A DNA stretch of 17,960 nucleotides from an uncultured Collinsella sp. (GCA_958421035.1 CATZKS010000031.1:1-17960); one strand, 5' to 3'; numbered from the stretch's first letter, positions 5,221 through 13,229 are shown. Numbers and translations: made by a program. The notes: generated by a model not told the origin, from the letters alone.

Positions 5221-5256
5221 CCCGCATTCATCCGTGTGTGTACGGATGAATGCGGG
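5221..5256. repeat. 15-bp perfect inverted repeat (hairpin)
   Basis: CCCGCATTCATCCGT at 5221-5235 and its exact complement at 5242-5256, with the 6-nt loop GTGTGT. No T-run follows on either strand, so this is not a classic terminator. It lies between the minus-strand gene ending at 5300 and the exonuclease remnant. Possible transcript-end stabiliser. Confidence 0.7.
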
Positions 5257-5265
5257 GTTCAATAC

Positions 5266-5294
5266 CCCGGCGGCCTGATCGGCAGACCGCCGGG
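5266..5294 (-). terminator. GC-rich hairpin downstream of the anchored protein gene
   Basis: CCCGGCGG at 5266-5273 and CCGCCGGG at 5287-5294, an 8-bp stem 6 nt past the stop of the minus-strand gene ending at 5300. Position fits a transcript end, but no U-tract follows, so intrinsic termination is doubtful. Confidence 0.4.
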
Positions 5295-5299
5295 AATTC

Positions 5300-5728
5300 T
5301 CACTCCTCGAAAAAAGCCGGCACTCGGTTAGTCCTGCGCATCTTGAAATCGCCAGACTCATGGGAGACGTAGAGAATGCCGTCCATCCCATCTCGTGATG
5401 CATACGACAGGTGAACTGAACCGCAATCCGATCCATCATTGTCGAGAAGATCGAACGAATTCGGGTCGCTCGTTGCGGCCAAACGACCACTCAGACAAGA
5501 GCCATCGTCATTACAGATTTGCCATTCCATGTCTTCGCCTGCAAGAATCGCCATAGACGGCCTGGTCGCGCCATCGTTGACATACATCCCGTCTATGCCA
5601 AACCCATTTTCAGCGCCATCGATGAACGACTGCTCGGACCTATACCTCGCAAATGATGCACATAGCACCATTGCAAGACAAAGTACAAAGCCAACAATCG
5701 CTATCTTTGCATAGCTCTTGCCTATCAT
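5300..5728 (-). CDS. Small membrane-anchored exported protein, unrecognised
   Basis: 142 aa from the ATG at 5726-5728, chosen because GGGAGG lies eight bases upstream; a GTG at 5735-5737 overlaps the SD. The N-terminus MIGKSYAKIAIVGFVLCLAM continues VLCASF, giving a signal anchor or uncleaved signal peptide. Cys21 sits in LCAS, a weak lipobox possibility. The exterior part (30-142) is acidic, with repeated Asp/Gly/Ser and Cys residues (ICNDDGSCLSG, DGSDCGSVHLSYASRDG) that may form disulfides. The SD is located inside the end of the upstream ABC gene and the gap is 1 nt, so the two are translationally coupled. Likely an accessory protein of that transporter; no family recognised. Confidence 0.7.
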   Translation of the reverse strand: MIGKSYAKIAIVGFVLCLAMVLCASFARYRSEQSFIDGAENGFGIDGMYVNDGATRPSMAILAGEDMEWQICNDDGSCLSGRLAATSDPNSFDLLDNDGSDCGSVHLSYASRDGMDGILYVSHESGDFKMRRTNRVPAFFEE

Positions 5729-5729
5729 G

Positions 5730-7544
5730 TCATTCACCTCCCTCGTATGTATCGAGGTATTCCTGCTTGAGCGTCTGCGAGGACGACTTGATCTTTTCCA
5801 CGAGCGTGCCGGCCTCGATGAAGTAGAACGAGTTGGTAAGGTCTGCCAGGTCGTCGAGCAGATGGCTTGAAATGAGCACGCTGCGTCCCCGCGCCACCTC
5901 GCTGCGCATCGCGTCGCAGGAGGTTTTCCGTTTTCCCGGATCGAGGCCGTTCAGCGGTTCATCGAGGATGAGGTACGGGCAATCGGTCGCTATCGCCATG
6001 GCAAGCTTTACCTGCTGCTTCATTCCTGTCGAGAGTTTACGGGTCGGCTTGTCGAGATATGGGGAGATTCCGAGGGAGTCGCAGAGCGAGTCGATGTCGG
6101 CGGCCGATTTCCACGCCTCCCTAACGAAAGAGAGGTGCTCGATGGCCGATAGCGTGGGGTAGAGATCCGCGCTGCCCGAAGAGCTCAGGTAGACGAGTTC
6201 TGCGAATTCGGCTGATCGGCGTTGGCAGATTCCGTCTGCCGCCAGGCTTCCCGAGCGGATGCGGGTGGGAAATTGGCCCGACAGCGCTTCAAGAAGGGTG
6301 GTTTTCCCCGAGCCGTTGGGAGCGACGAGGCCCGCCGCCGTTCCCGGGCTCAGGAAAAGCGACCCGATTGAAAGTATCGTCGTGCTTCCGTATCCCACGC
6401 TCGCGTCTAGAAGCTCGAGCCCATAGTGCTTTTTCGCGGGTCCAGGCTGTTTGGGGGAACGTGTCGCAACGGCGCCGACCGTAAAAAAGACCGCGACGTA
6501 TGCCAGGGCCACGGCAAGCATCGATGCGCTGCCTGAACCGGAGCCAATGAATTCTGTCGGGAAGCATCCTACGTAACCCGTTGCCTCGATAGGCGAGAAT
6601 ACGGGCAGTGGCAGGAGCCCGAGCACGGCATTATGCCCTAGTGCCGAATCGGACAATAACGGGAATGCCGGGGCCGCGACAAGCAACGCGGAGGTAAGGG
6701 GGCCCGCGAGGACGCGCCTCGTTGCGGTCGATAGGACGACGGAACAAACGGATATCAAGGTTCCACCCGCGAGCAGCGCGAGAAGTATGGTCGTGAAGAC
6801 GTTTCCCGCGGTCGTGGTAGTGAGCGCGCCGTCATGGAAGAAGGCGATCGGGTACCCGATCTGCCCGAAGCCGTTTAGGGCCAAGGCGTAAATACTCCCG
6901 GGCGCAAGGCCGGCGAGGAGCATCGCGGTCCCCGCGCCAATTATCGAAAACACGGTTTGGATAAGGCGCCGGAATTTGGGCACGGGCGCCTTTGCCGCCA
7001 GGGTCCCGGGCCTTGTGGCGCCGAGCACGAGTATCGACGAGAGAAGGAAGGGGATGAAGGGAAGGAAGGACGGCGCCTGGGCAATGGCGTAGGGCAGGAA
7101 GGAGAGGAACGGCAGGTCGTTTGCGGAGGCCGGGATATCCGCGATGCCGGAGCTGCTCAGAGCGCGGCAATATGCGAGCTCTGCGTCATTGGTCTCTCGG
7201 TCTCCCACGATGGACCCGGATTGGAAGCCTTCGTCCATGAGCGCGTAGTAGCTCTCGGCAGAATCGAGAAAGGCGGCGTCGGTTTGAGCGGCGAGGGCGG
7301 CGTTCGCGTATCTTGCAAGCTCAGCGTCATCTTGCTGCTCTGGCGATAGGTCTGTGCCGCTGGCCTGGGGCGCGCGCGTATTGAATGCGTCGACAAAGCC
7401 CTGCATGCCCTGCTTCATAAAGAAGGGGCCGTAGATGGGTGAATTGAACGCAATGGGGACGGAAAAGGCTGCAGCAAGAACGAGCGTGGAAATCCATACG
7501 GCCCTGTCTCTTAGGATTAGTTTGAGAAGAAGTCGACAGTACAT
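5730..7544 (-). CDS. ABC-2-type permease fused to an ATP-binding domain
   Basis: 604 aa. N-terminal permease (1-362): a first helix at about 17-35, a large extracytoplasmic loop (36-155), then helices at about 158-178, 195-222, 250-273, 280-298 and 343-361. C-terminal ATPase (373-604): Walker A APNGSGKTT (408-416), signature LSTGMKQQ (504-511), Walker B YLILDEP (524-530), D-loop NGLDP and H-loop SSH with His561. The first Walker A Gly is Ala408. The Q-loop position (VYLSSSGSADLYPTL, about 451-465) has no Gln. One polypeptide carries one permease and one ATPase, so a homodimer is expected. The closest style is export or immunity transporters that handle peptides or lipids. AGGTG seven bases before the ATG is the SD. 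The gene is co-transcribed with the anchored protein at 5300. Confidence 0.8.
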   Translation of the reverse strand: MYCRLLLKLILRDRAVWISTLVLAAAFSVPIAFNSPIYGPFFMKQGMQGFVDAFNTRAPQASGTDLSPEQQDDAELARYANAALAAQTDAAFLDSAESYYALMDEGFQSGSIVGDRETNDAELAYCRALSSSGIADIPASANDLPFLSFLPYAIAQAPSFLPFIPFLLSSILVLGATRPGTLAAKAPVPKFRRLIQTVFSIIGAGTAMLLAGLAPGSIYALALNGFGQIGYPIAFFHDGALTTTTAGNVFTTILLALLAGGTLISVCSVVLSTATRRVLAGPLTSALLVAAPAFPLLSDSALGHNAVLGLLPLPVFSPIEATGYVGCFPTEFIGSGSGSASMLAVALAYVAVFFTVGAVATRSPKQPGPAKKHYGLELLDASVGYGSTTILSIGSLFLSPGTAAGLVAPNGSGKTTLLEALSGQFPTRIRSGSLAADGICQRRSAEFAELVYLSSSGSADLYPTLSAIEHLSFVREAWKSAADIDSLCDSLGISPYLDKPTRKLSTGMKQQVKLAMAIATDCPYLILDEPLNGLDPGKRKTSCDAMRSEVARGRSVLISSHLLDDLADLTNSFYFIEAGTLVEKIKSSSQTLKQEYLDTYEGGE

Positions 7545-7662
7545 TCAGAAGCACCTGCATTCCTCAAAGAATCGTTAGATTAAAAGTAACAGACCGGATG
7601 AAGATGCGCGCGGCGGGGGCGAGGCGAATGGCTGAACGGTATCGATATGCGGGTTCAACGGT

Positions 7663-7668
7663 ATTATA
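7663..7668 (-). promoter_or_regulatory. Consensus -10 box upstream of the ABC fusion gene
   Basis: TATAAT on the minus strand at 7663-7668, about 119 nt before the start codon. No convincing -35 hexamer at 17 bp. The leader 7545-7660 contains no recognisable riboswitch and no supported gene. Confidence 0.4.
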
Positions 7669-7684
7669 TTGACTACATAGATTA

Positions 7685-7885
7685 TTAACTTGCTTGACTT
7701 GTAAACCTAGTCGTCCTGTCATCATATTCAACTTCGAAAAAAGGGGAATGAGGGCATCCCGATGCATCGAGTATTACTGGAACCCCGGCGATACGCTGAA
7801 TGATTTGTGACGAATAGTCATGTCCATCAAGAAGGCTCGACGCTTCGGGCAGCTCGTCAATCGATATATCAATTCTTGGAGACAT
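7685..7885 (-). CDS. 66-aa small soluble protein, hypothetical
   Basis: Begins MSPRIDISIDELPEASSLLD and has a mixed acidic composition with no membrane segment. It ends EVEYDDRTTRFTSQAS. TAGGAA, five bases before the ATG, is an acceptable SD. It is transcribed toward the ABC fusion gene and diverges from the DUF1648-like gene. The amino-acid composition looks like a folded protein, but no family is recognised. It may be a fragment. Confidence 0.4.
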   Translation of the reverse strand: MSPRIDISIDELPEASSLLDGHDYSSQIIQRIAGVPVILDASGCPHSPFFEVEYDDRTTRFTSQAS

Positions 7886-8017
7886 GTATTCCTACCATTT
7901 TTAAAGAAACAACGGCGGTAATCGCTATCGCGATTGCGCCAATAATACCGAGCGCCATCTATTTATACTTGATTTAAGGCGGAGTGGAATGTGGGCGCGC
8001 AAGGAGATGCGGAATCG

Positions 8018-8644
8018 ATGAGAGCCTCAAAAAAAATTACTGCAGTGTTATCATCTTTCATCCTCTCTATTCTTCCATTTCTGATTCTATGGACGGCTTG
8101 GTCAGTCCTCCCTGATACAATTCCCGCTCATTGGAGTGGGGGTGTGGTTGATCGATGGGGTAATAAGCTTGAATTGCTGGTTGTTCCGCTGTTTTCTCTG
8201 ATTGGTTCTATTGCAATTTCTGTGTACCTTATTGTTTCCACGCGGCGAAGAGAGTTCGCGGATTTCTCTGTTCGAATGCGACGGGACTTTGTTGCGTGCT
8301 ATATTTCTAGTCTTCTTTTATCGACAACCTGCTCAGTGATAATTGCCGTTTGGGTTCAGTTGATTCTTACGCAAAGCACTGCAGTTGATGGGGGACTTGG
8401 ACTATCGATCCTGTATTCCCTTCCCGGGCTATATGTGATCTTGTGCGCTTTGCCGCCTTTTTATGCGAGCGGCGAGAGCAAAAAGGCAGAGCGCCTGATA
8501 ACAGTTCTTATTGGCGGCGCGGAGATTGTTCTTTGTGGAATAGTGCTTGAAGGTTCGGCTGCCTCTTATGCGATGATTGGACTGATGATTCTGTTCTGTG
8601 CGTTTGAGATTGTGTCACAGGTAAGGGATAGCCGGTCCTTATGA
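8018..8644 (+). CDS. DUF1648/SdpI-like integral membrane protein
   Basis: 208 aa from the ATG at 8018-8020; a GTG at 7991 (with GGAG upstream) would add nine residues. The first helix SFILSILPFLILWTAWSVLP is followed by DTIPAHWSGGVVDRWGNK, the hallmark of DUF1648 (IP.HW...G..D..G.K), found at the N-terminus of SdpI-type immunity proteins and related membrane proteins. Further helices are at about 48-70, 90-115, 125-145, 155-175 and 178-198. SdpI itself protects Bacillus from the SdpC toxin; whether this one is an immunity protein is inference. A short open frame (ATG at 7990) ends in TGA overlapping this ATG, so coupling is possible. Nearby ABC and lantibiotic-protection genes support a peptide-defence role. 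Confidence 0.7.
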   Translation: MRASKKITAVLSSFILSILPFLILWTAWSVLPDTIPAHWSGGVVDRWGNKLELLVVPLFSLIGSIAISVYLIVSTRRREFADFSVRMRRDFVACYISSLLLSTTCSVIIAVWVQLILTQSTAVDGGLGLSILYSLPGLYVILCALPPFYASGESKKAERLITVLIGGAEIVLCGIVLEGSAASYAMIGLMILFCAFEIVSQVRDSRSL

Positions 8645-8801
8645 GTTGAATTACGCGCGTGCGGATATAAAGGGTGGCATGTTAAATTTGTTGAAAGCTC
8701 TGACATGCGCTGTCGACTTCATTAAAATCGATTGCCGATCAAGTCTTCCTATATATGCGAGCCCCAAGAAACTGCGCTGTGAACCTGAGTCCTCTATCGA
8801 T

Positions 8802-8885
8802 CGGCCCGGTGCACCGGGCCGCTGTCCTCGAGCCGGCAACAGCTTGCCGGTCTCAAAACGTATGCCGTCCGGCACGACCGACGGC
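8802..8885. repeat. Cluster of hairpins in a gene-free stretch
   Basis: The stretch 8645-9194 holds no gene I can support. It contains a perfect 20-bp palindrome (8802-8821, left half CGGCCCGGTG); a stem of CCGGCAA/TTGCCGG with loop CAGC (8833-8850); and GCCGTC/GACGGC (8864-8869 with 8880-8885). Further right are CGGATTGA/TCAATCCG (9035-9042 with 9056-9063) and CCGGCA/TGCCGG (9061-9066 with 9072-9077). Their density suggests a structured RNA or recombination scars. No known riboswitch consensus was recognised. Confidence 0.5.
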
Positions 8886-9145
8886 CGAGTCTTGCGCCCC
8901 GTTCGGGCAGCGCCAGAACCCCGTGCCGGAACCCATGCGGTCGATTGCAGGGGAATTCAGCCGAGGCCATCGAGGAGCCGACCTAGGGACGGCGCCCTCA
9001 GTCCTCGAAGGATTTCAACCGCCCCTTAAAGGCTCGGATTGATTTAACGGTTGATTCAATCCGGCAGAATATGCCGGGCATGGACCGGTTGACACAATGT
9101 AAGGTAAAAAGCAGATGCGGCCGTACGCCGGTGCGGGGTTCGGGT

Positions 9146-9177
9146 GATGTGATAGAAAGAAATATACGTATTACATC
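9146..9177. promoter_or_regulatory. Candidate operator for the RHH gene at 9195
   Basis: Inverted repeat GATGTGATA (9146-9154) and TATTACATC (9169-9177), matching at eight of nine positions, with a 14-nt spacer, just upstream of the RHH start codon. RHH antitoxins commonly repress their own promoter through such repeats; applying this here is inference. Confidence 0.4.
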
Positions 9178-9194
9178 TAACCAAGAGGTGCGTC

Positions 9195-9389
9195 ATGGCA
9201 ACCGCCACCGCAGCCCTGAGAATCCCCGAGGACCTTGCGAACAGGTACGACCGCCTGGCGAAGTCGACGGGCCGCACGAAAAACTTCTACATGACGGAGG
9301 CGCTTGCCGCAGAGATAGGCAGGCTCGAATACGAGTACGGCCTCATGAATTATCCGGGAAGCGTTTGGTTGCGAGCCACGCCGGTGTGA
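9195..9389 (+). CDS. Short ribbon-helix-helix antitoxin-like protein, orphan
   Basis: 64 aa with SD AGAGGTG four bases before the ATG. ATAALRIPEDLANRYDRLAK forms the RHH strand and first helix. STGRTKNFYMTEALAAEIGR forms the turn and second helix (the T-x-F-Y-x-T-E-A pattern of RelB-type antitoxins). The usual C-terminal toxin-binding segment (about 20 further residues) is replaced by LEYEYGLMNYPGSVWLRATP. No RelE-like toxin follows, since the next gene is the convergent histidine kinase 12 nt away. Either a truncated antitoxin or a stand-alone regulator. Confidence 0.6.
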   Translation: MATATAALRIPEDLANRYDRLAKSTGRTKNFYMTEALAAEIGRLEYEYGLMNYPGSVWLRATPV

Positions 9390-9409
9390 GGGCCTGAGTC
9401 GTCAGGCCC
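9390..9409. terminator. Hairpin between convergent genes
   Basis: GGGCCTGA-GTCG-TCAGGCCC, an 8-bp perfect stem at 9390-9409 that overlaps the stop codon of the histidine kinase and follows the stop of the RHH gene. There is no U-tract on either strand, so it could be a weak bidirectional terminator. Confidence 0.45.
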
Positions 9410-10799
9410 CGCACAGGGGGACCGCGATGGTGGCCACCGCGCCGCCCGAGGGGCTGTTGGCGAGCGAGACGGAGCCCCCGTGGGCGCTCGCGGCCTCGGA
9501 GGCGGCGTGGAGGCCGAGCCCGTAGTGGCGGCCTCCGTCGCGCGAGGAGCGGGAGGAGTCGTCTGTGAAGAGGCGCTCGCAGCCGCGTTCGAGGGCGGCG
9601 GGAGAGAAGCCCGGTCCGTCGTCGGACACCTCGATGACGAGGTGCCCGCCCGCGACGTCGCAGGAGACCGCCACGCGCGAGCGCGCGTGCTCGGCGGCGT
9701 TGGCCACGAGGTTCGCGGCGGCTCGCGTCAGGGCGGTTCGGTCGAGCGGGGCCTCGGGCGCGCCCGCGACAGCGGGGCCCGTGGCCGCGTCGAGTGTCAC
9801 GCCTCGCGACCGGGCGATCTGGGCGGCCTCGGCGAGGACCTGCTCGCAGAGCTCGGCCGGCCGCATGGGGGCCCTCTCCGCCCCGCCGGACCCGCGCGAG
9901 GCCTCGATGAGCAGGCGCACGTAGCCGTCGAGCCTTTCGACACTGCCGGCTATGTCGCGCGCGGCGGCCGCGAGGTCGGCGTCTTTCTCGTTTTCCAGCT
10001 CCTCTGCCACGAAGTCGGCGTTGGCGCGCAGCACGGTGAGCGGCGTCTTGAGGTCGTGGGCGAGCGACGCCACCTGCTCGCGCTGCCCCCGCTCCGCGGC
10101 CCAGCGGGCCTCGAGCGACTCGGCGAGGGAGGTCCGCATGGCGTCCATCGCGGCAAGGACGTCGTTCACCTCGCGCACGTTGGTGCTGCCGACCGCGAAG
10201 TCGAGCTCCCCCGCGCCGACGCGCCCCGCCGCCTCCGCGAGCGGCGCCATCTTGCGCGAGATCACGCGGCTCGCGCGGCGCGCCACGAGCGCGAGCGCGA
10301 GCGCGCTTCCCGCAGCGGCGCCGACGAGCATGAGGTTCTGCGGGTTGGGAAGCAGGCCGGCGAGGTCGCGCGAGACCCACTGCGGCAGGTACTCGCTGAC
10401 GAGTGCGCAGGCCCCGCCGCCCTTGAGCGGGAACGCGGCGTAGGTGAGGCCCGAGCCCCCGCCCTCGATCTCCACTGTGCCCGGATCCGCGGCGAGTGCC
10501 GCACGGGCCATTTCCGTCGCGTCCTCGAGCCGCGTGCCCTCGAGGTCTGTCATCAGCACGTGTCCGTCCTTGTTCAGGATGAGGTAGCGGTACGCCGTCG
10601 GCACGTCCTGCTGCCCGCAGACGCCGTCGCGTGCCAGGCCCTCCGCGACCTCGCGCGCATTGGCCGGCCCCCAGCTTGCCTCGTAGACGAAGCCCGCGTT
10701 GATCGCCGCGGAGAGCGCCATGAACGAGGCGAGCCACGCCGTGGCGACCGCCGCGAACGCGTAGGCGAAGTAGCGCGCGATGACGAAGGAGAGCGGCAT
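9402..10799 (-). CDS. Sensor histidine kinase of the lantibiotic-protection locus
   Basis: 465 aa from the ATG at 10797-10799; a GTG at 10838 overlapping the response regulator gene is the alternative. A first helix (about 7-37) and a second (154-174) enclose an extracytoplasmic sensor domain of about 115 residues. Then come a HAMP-like stretch (about 175-230) and an H-box ASLAHDLKTPLTVL with phospho-accepting His248. The ATPase has N-box NLVANAAEHA (about 363-372), G1 DDGPG (393-397) and G2 GLGL (427-430). It partners the response regulator immediately upstream (27-nt gap). Context with a LanFEG-type transporter suggests it senses lantibiotics or similar cell-wall-active peptides. Very GC-rich. 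Confidence 0.9.
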   Translation of the reverse strand: MPLSFVIARYFAYAFAAVATAWLASFMALSAAINAGFVYEASWGPANAREVAEGLARDGVCGQQDVPTAYRYLILNKDGHVLMTDLEGTRLEDATEMARAALAADPGTVEIEGGGSGLTYAAFPLKGGGACALVSEYLPQWVSRDLAGLLPNPQNLMLVGAAAGSALALALVARRASRVISRKMAPLAEAAGRVGAGELDFAVGSTNVREVNDVLAAMDAMRTSLAESLEARWAAERGQREQVASLAHDLKTPLTVLRANADFVAEELENEKDADLAAAARDIAGSVERLDGYVRLLIEASRGSGGAERAPMRPAELCEQVLAEAAQIARSRGVTLDAATGPAVAGAPEAPLDRTALTRAAANLVANAAEHARSRVAVSCDVAGGHLVIEVSDDGPGFSPAALERGCERLFTDDSSRSSRDGGRHYGLGLHAASEAASAHGGSVSLANSPSGGAVATIAVPLCGA

Positions 10800-10825
10800 G
10801 CCCCCGCGACCTCGCGCCCCGGTCC

Positions 10826-11488
10826 TCAGAGCTGCCACTTGTACCCCATCCCCCAGACGGTCGCGATCGGATCGGCGCCGGCCTCGGAGAGTTTCCTCCG
10901 GGCGCGGCTGACCTGCATGGATATGGCCGCGTCGTCGGCGTCGCTCTCCCAGCCGAGCACCGCCTCGCGTATCTGCGCGCGGCTCATGACCTGCCCGGGG
11001 TGGCGGGCGAGGTACTCGCAGATGGCGTACTCGGTAGGCGTGAGCGGCACGGCCTCGCCGCCCACCGCGAGGCCGCGCGCGCCGAGGTCGATCCGCACCT
11101 CCCCGAAGGAGAGGGCGTGCGAGCGCGGCCGGCGCTCACGGCGCAGATGGGCCGCGACCTTGGCGCGCAGCTCCGCGGCCCCGAAGGGCTTGCGGACGTA
11201 GTCGTCGGCGCCCAGGCCGTAGGCGGCCACGGCGTCCTCCTCGGCCACGCGCGCGGTCAGGAAGACGATGGGCCCGTCGAAGTCCGGGCGGATCTGCCGC
11301 ACGAGCTCGAAACCGTCGAGCCCCGGCATCATGACGTCGCAGAGCACGAGGTCGAAGCGCGAGAGGTCCATCCCCGGGACCGCCGTCGGGTCCGCCGCCC
11401 TGACGACCTCATGGCCGTCGCGGCCGAGGACGCGCGCGAGCGCGTCGAGGATCGCCCGTTCATCATCCACTGCCAGTATCCTCGCCAT
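10826..11488 (-). CDS. OmpR-family response regulator
   Basis: 220 aa. Receiver domain 1-115 with acidic pocket Asp8/Asp9, phospho-acceptor Asp51 (LVLCDVMMPG), Thr78 and Lys100. The C-terminal winged helix (about 125-220) carries LTPTEYAICEYLARHPGQ, SMQVSRARRKL and GMGYKWQL, typical of OmpR/PhoB. SD AGGAGG lies six bases before the ATG. It has its own promoter candidate at 11516-11544. Expected to control the ABC transporter genes upstream, as in CprRK/BceRS-like peptide-resistance modules (family knowledge; the pairing here is inferred from adjacency). Confidence 0.92.
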   Translation of the reverse strand: MARILAVDDERAILDALARVLGRDGHEVVRAADPTAVPGMDLSRFDLVLCDVMMPGLDGFELVRQIRPDFDGPIVFLTARVAEEDAVAAYGLGADDYVRKPFGAAELRAKVAAHLRRERRPRSHALSFGEVRIDLGARGLAVGGEAVPLTPTEYAICEYLARHPGQVMSRAQIREAVLGWESDADDAAISMQVSRARRKLSEAGADPIATVWGMGYKWQL

Positions 11489-11515
11489 GTTCGACCTCCT
11501 GAAACTTCCGTCGGA

Positions 11516-11544
11516 ATTGTACTAGCGCCGCGCTCAGCGGTCCA
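11516..11544 (-). promoter_or_regulatory. Sigma-70-type promoter for the two-component genes
   Basis: Minus strand: TGGACC (11539-11544), 17-bp spacer, TACAAT (11516-11521). Four of six and five of six consensus matches. The predicted start leaves a leader of about 20 nt before the response regulator ATG. This lets regulator and kinase be expressed separately from the transporter operon. Confidence 0.55.
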
Positions 11545-11655
11545 GAGCCCTGCGCGCAGCGCCGACCCCCAGCCGGCGTCGAGCAAGTCATTCCCGCCCA
11601 GGACGAGCGCTGCGGGGAGGAGGACGAGCATGGCGGCGAGCGGCCTCCTACGCAT
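11545..11655 (-). pseudogene. Truncated reading frame with signal-peptide-like start
   Basis: ATG at 11653-11655 overlaps the last codons of the second permease. It begins MRRRPLAAMLVLLPAALVLG, followed by GNDLLDAGWG and then the region of the regulator promoter. The N-terminus looks like a signal peptide or one membrane helix, but the frame runs into the promoter and on into the response regulator in another frame. Possibly the remnant of a further transporter accessory gene; possibly meaningless in GC-rich DNA. Confidence 0.25.
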
Positions 11656-12463
11656 CCGCCCTCCCGTCCTCGAAGCGGCAGAACCAGGCGAGAAGGACGG
11701 CGTCGGCTGCCAGGGTGAGCACGAGGCCAGCGAGCGCAGTCGTGAGGAGAGGGCCCGCCGCGCGTGCTGCGTCGATGAAGGCCTCCACCCCGAGCGACCC
11801 CAGGCGCGCGGGCCAGGCGAGCGGCACCCAGCTCAGGGGCGTCGCCAGGGCACCGGTGAGCTCGCCGGTCATGAGGCCGTGCGCAAGTCCGCCCACTGAG
11901 AAGAACGCGAGGAGCATACCCGCCGCGCCGGCGCCGATGGCGGCGTTGCGGCCGAGGCGCAGGGCCACGCCGAGCCCCAGCGCGTAGAGGGGCAGGCTGC
12001 CCAGCACGATGCCCGCCCAGGCGGCCGCAAGCGGAGCGGGCCCAAGCGGCAGGCGCCCGGCAACGGCGAGCACGGCCCCGAACACGCCAAGCGCCACGGC
12101 CAGCGCGCCCGCGCCGAGCGCCGCAAGGGCGAGTAGCTTCGCCGCGACGGCGCGCCCGCGCGAGGGGACCGCCGTGAGGTTGGCGAGACGCCCGGCAGCG
12201 CGCTCGTCGTCCACGGTGAGCCCACAGACGATGGCGGACATGAGCGGCATGAGGGCGCCGAGGAACTGGGCGTAGGCGTCCGCGCCCAGCGCCGGGTCCC
12301 ATCGGGTTACGGAGAAGTACTCGCCGCAGGCAAGACCGGCTGCCAGGCCGCAGACGAGGTGCACCGCCGTGAGCGGGGAGCGCGCCAGGCGCAGGGCCTC
12401 GGAGAGCAGGGCCCGCGGGAGAGTCATGCGCGGCGTCGGGTCGGAGAGTCGTGTCATGGCCAT
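11648..12463 (-). CDS. Lantibiotic-protection ABC transporter permease, MutG/LanG-like
   Basis: 271 aa from the ATG at 12461-12463, which overlaps the stop codon of the previous gene (TGATG); the ATG at 12457 is the alternative. SD GAGGAG lies in the end of the upstream gene. Six hydrophobic segments are seen: about 30-50, 62-80, 102-128, 138-160, 172-192 and 232-256. RWDPALGADAYAQFLGALMP and VDDERAAGRLANLTAVPSRG resemble the conserved loop after the first helices of LanG/MutG permeases. It forms the second membrane subunit with the permease upstream and the ATPase, and is likely to expel lantibiotics from the membrane. Ends just before the regulator promoter. Confidence 0.8.
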   Translation of the reverse strand: MAMTRLSDPTPRMTLPRALLSEALRLARSPLTAVHLVCGLAAGLACGEYFSVTRWDPALGADAYAQFLGALMPLMSAIVCGLTVDDERAAGRLANLTAVPSRGRAVAAKLLALAALGAGALAVALGVFGAVLAVAGRLPLGPAPLAAAWAGIVLGSLPLYALGLGVALRLGRNAAIGAGAAGMLLAFFSVGGLAHGLMTGELTGALATPLSWVPLAWPARLGSLGVEAFIDAARAAGPLLTTALAGLVLTLAADAVLLAWFCRFEDGRADA

Positions 12464-13229
12464 CACCTCTCCTCGGAGCGCGCGAACCAGGCCGCGCCCG
12501 CCGCCGTGAGCGCGGCGAACGCGAGCGCGCTGACCGCAAGGCCCGCTAGCGTGAGCATGCCGTCCGCCGCGAGCGCCCCGCCGAGCGCCATGTCCGCCGC
12601 GAGTGGCTCGCCGCTCGGCAGCACGGGGATGAAGCTCGTGGGTATGACCATGCTCGCCGACGGCGGAAAGAGCTGCGGCAGCGGCACCAGCGACCAGGCG
12701 AACCCGCCCACGAGCTGCGCGGCGAGCGGGCAGAAGATGCCCGCGAGCATTCCGAGCCGCGCCGTGAGGAAGAGCCCTGCGGGGATCATCCACGCCGCGG
12801 TCACCGTGTTGGCGAGCGCGCAGAGGAGCATCGTGAGGGTGCCCGCGGCCGTGAGGCCCTGCGAGGAGAACGCCGATCCCGCGAGGTAGATGCCGAAGAC
12901 CACGAGGTTCGAGAGCGTGCAGAGAGCGAGGCACCAGAGCGCCTTGGCCCACCAGGCGCGCCTAAGCGGGAAGCCCAGGCCCAGAAGCCCCCGCATCCGC
13001 GTGCGAGCGTCCGCCCGCGCGACGCACGCCACCACGAGCGAGAGAGACACGGGCAGGAAGAGCGCGTACCAGTAGTTCCACGCGCTGAAGATCTGCACGC
13101 CCCGGTAGGGCATCGCGCCGAGCAGCGGCATCGGCAGCGCCATGAGCACGGCCAGGCGAACCGGTGCCGCGTGGCGCGACTTCAGGGCCTCGGCGCGCAG
13201 GCCCGCGAGCAGGCCGCCTTTCTCGCCCG

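Noticed and set aside
8755..9042. Possible M23 peptidase fragment (GEFSRGHRGADLG)
   Set aside because: Only a short resemblance, no HxH or other catalytic motif, and it lies in a hairpin-rich stretch where any frame is doubtful.
8740..9080. RNase P RNA, tmRNA or a known riboswitch
   Set aside because: None of the conserved core sequences of these RNAs could be found on either strand.
9343..10737. 464-codon minus-strand frame inside the histidine kinase
   Set aside because: Arg/Gly/Ala-rich shadow frame caused by high GC content. The overlapping kinase frame has all diagnostic motifs.
9480..11201. 573-codon plus-strand frame opposite the kinase and regulator
   Set aside because: Antisense shadow of the GC-rich two-component genes with no recognisable domain.
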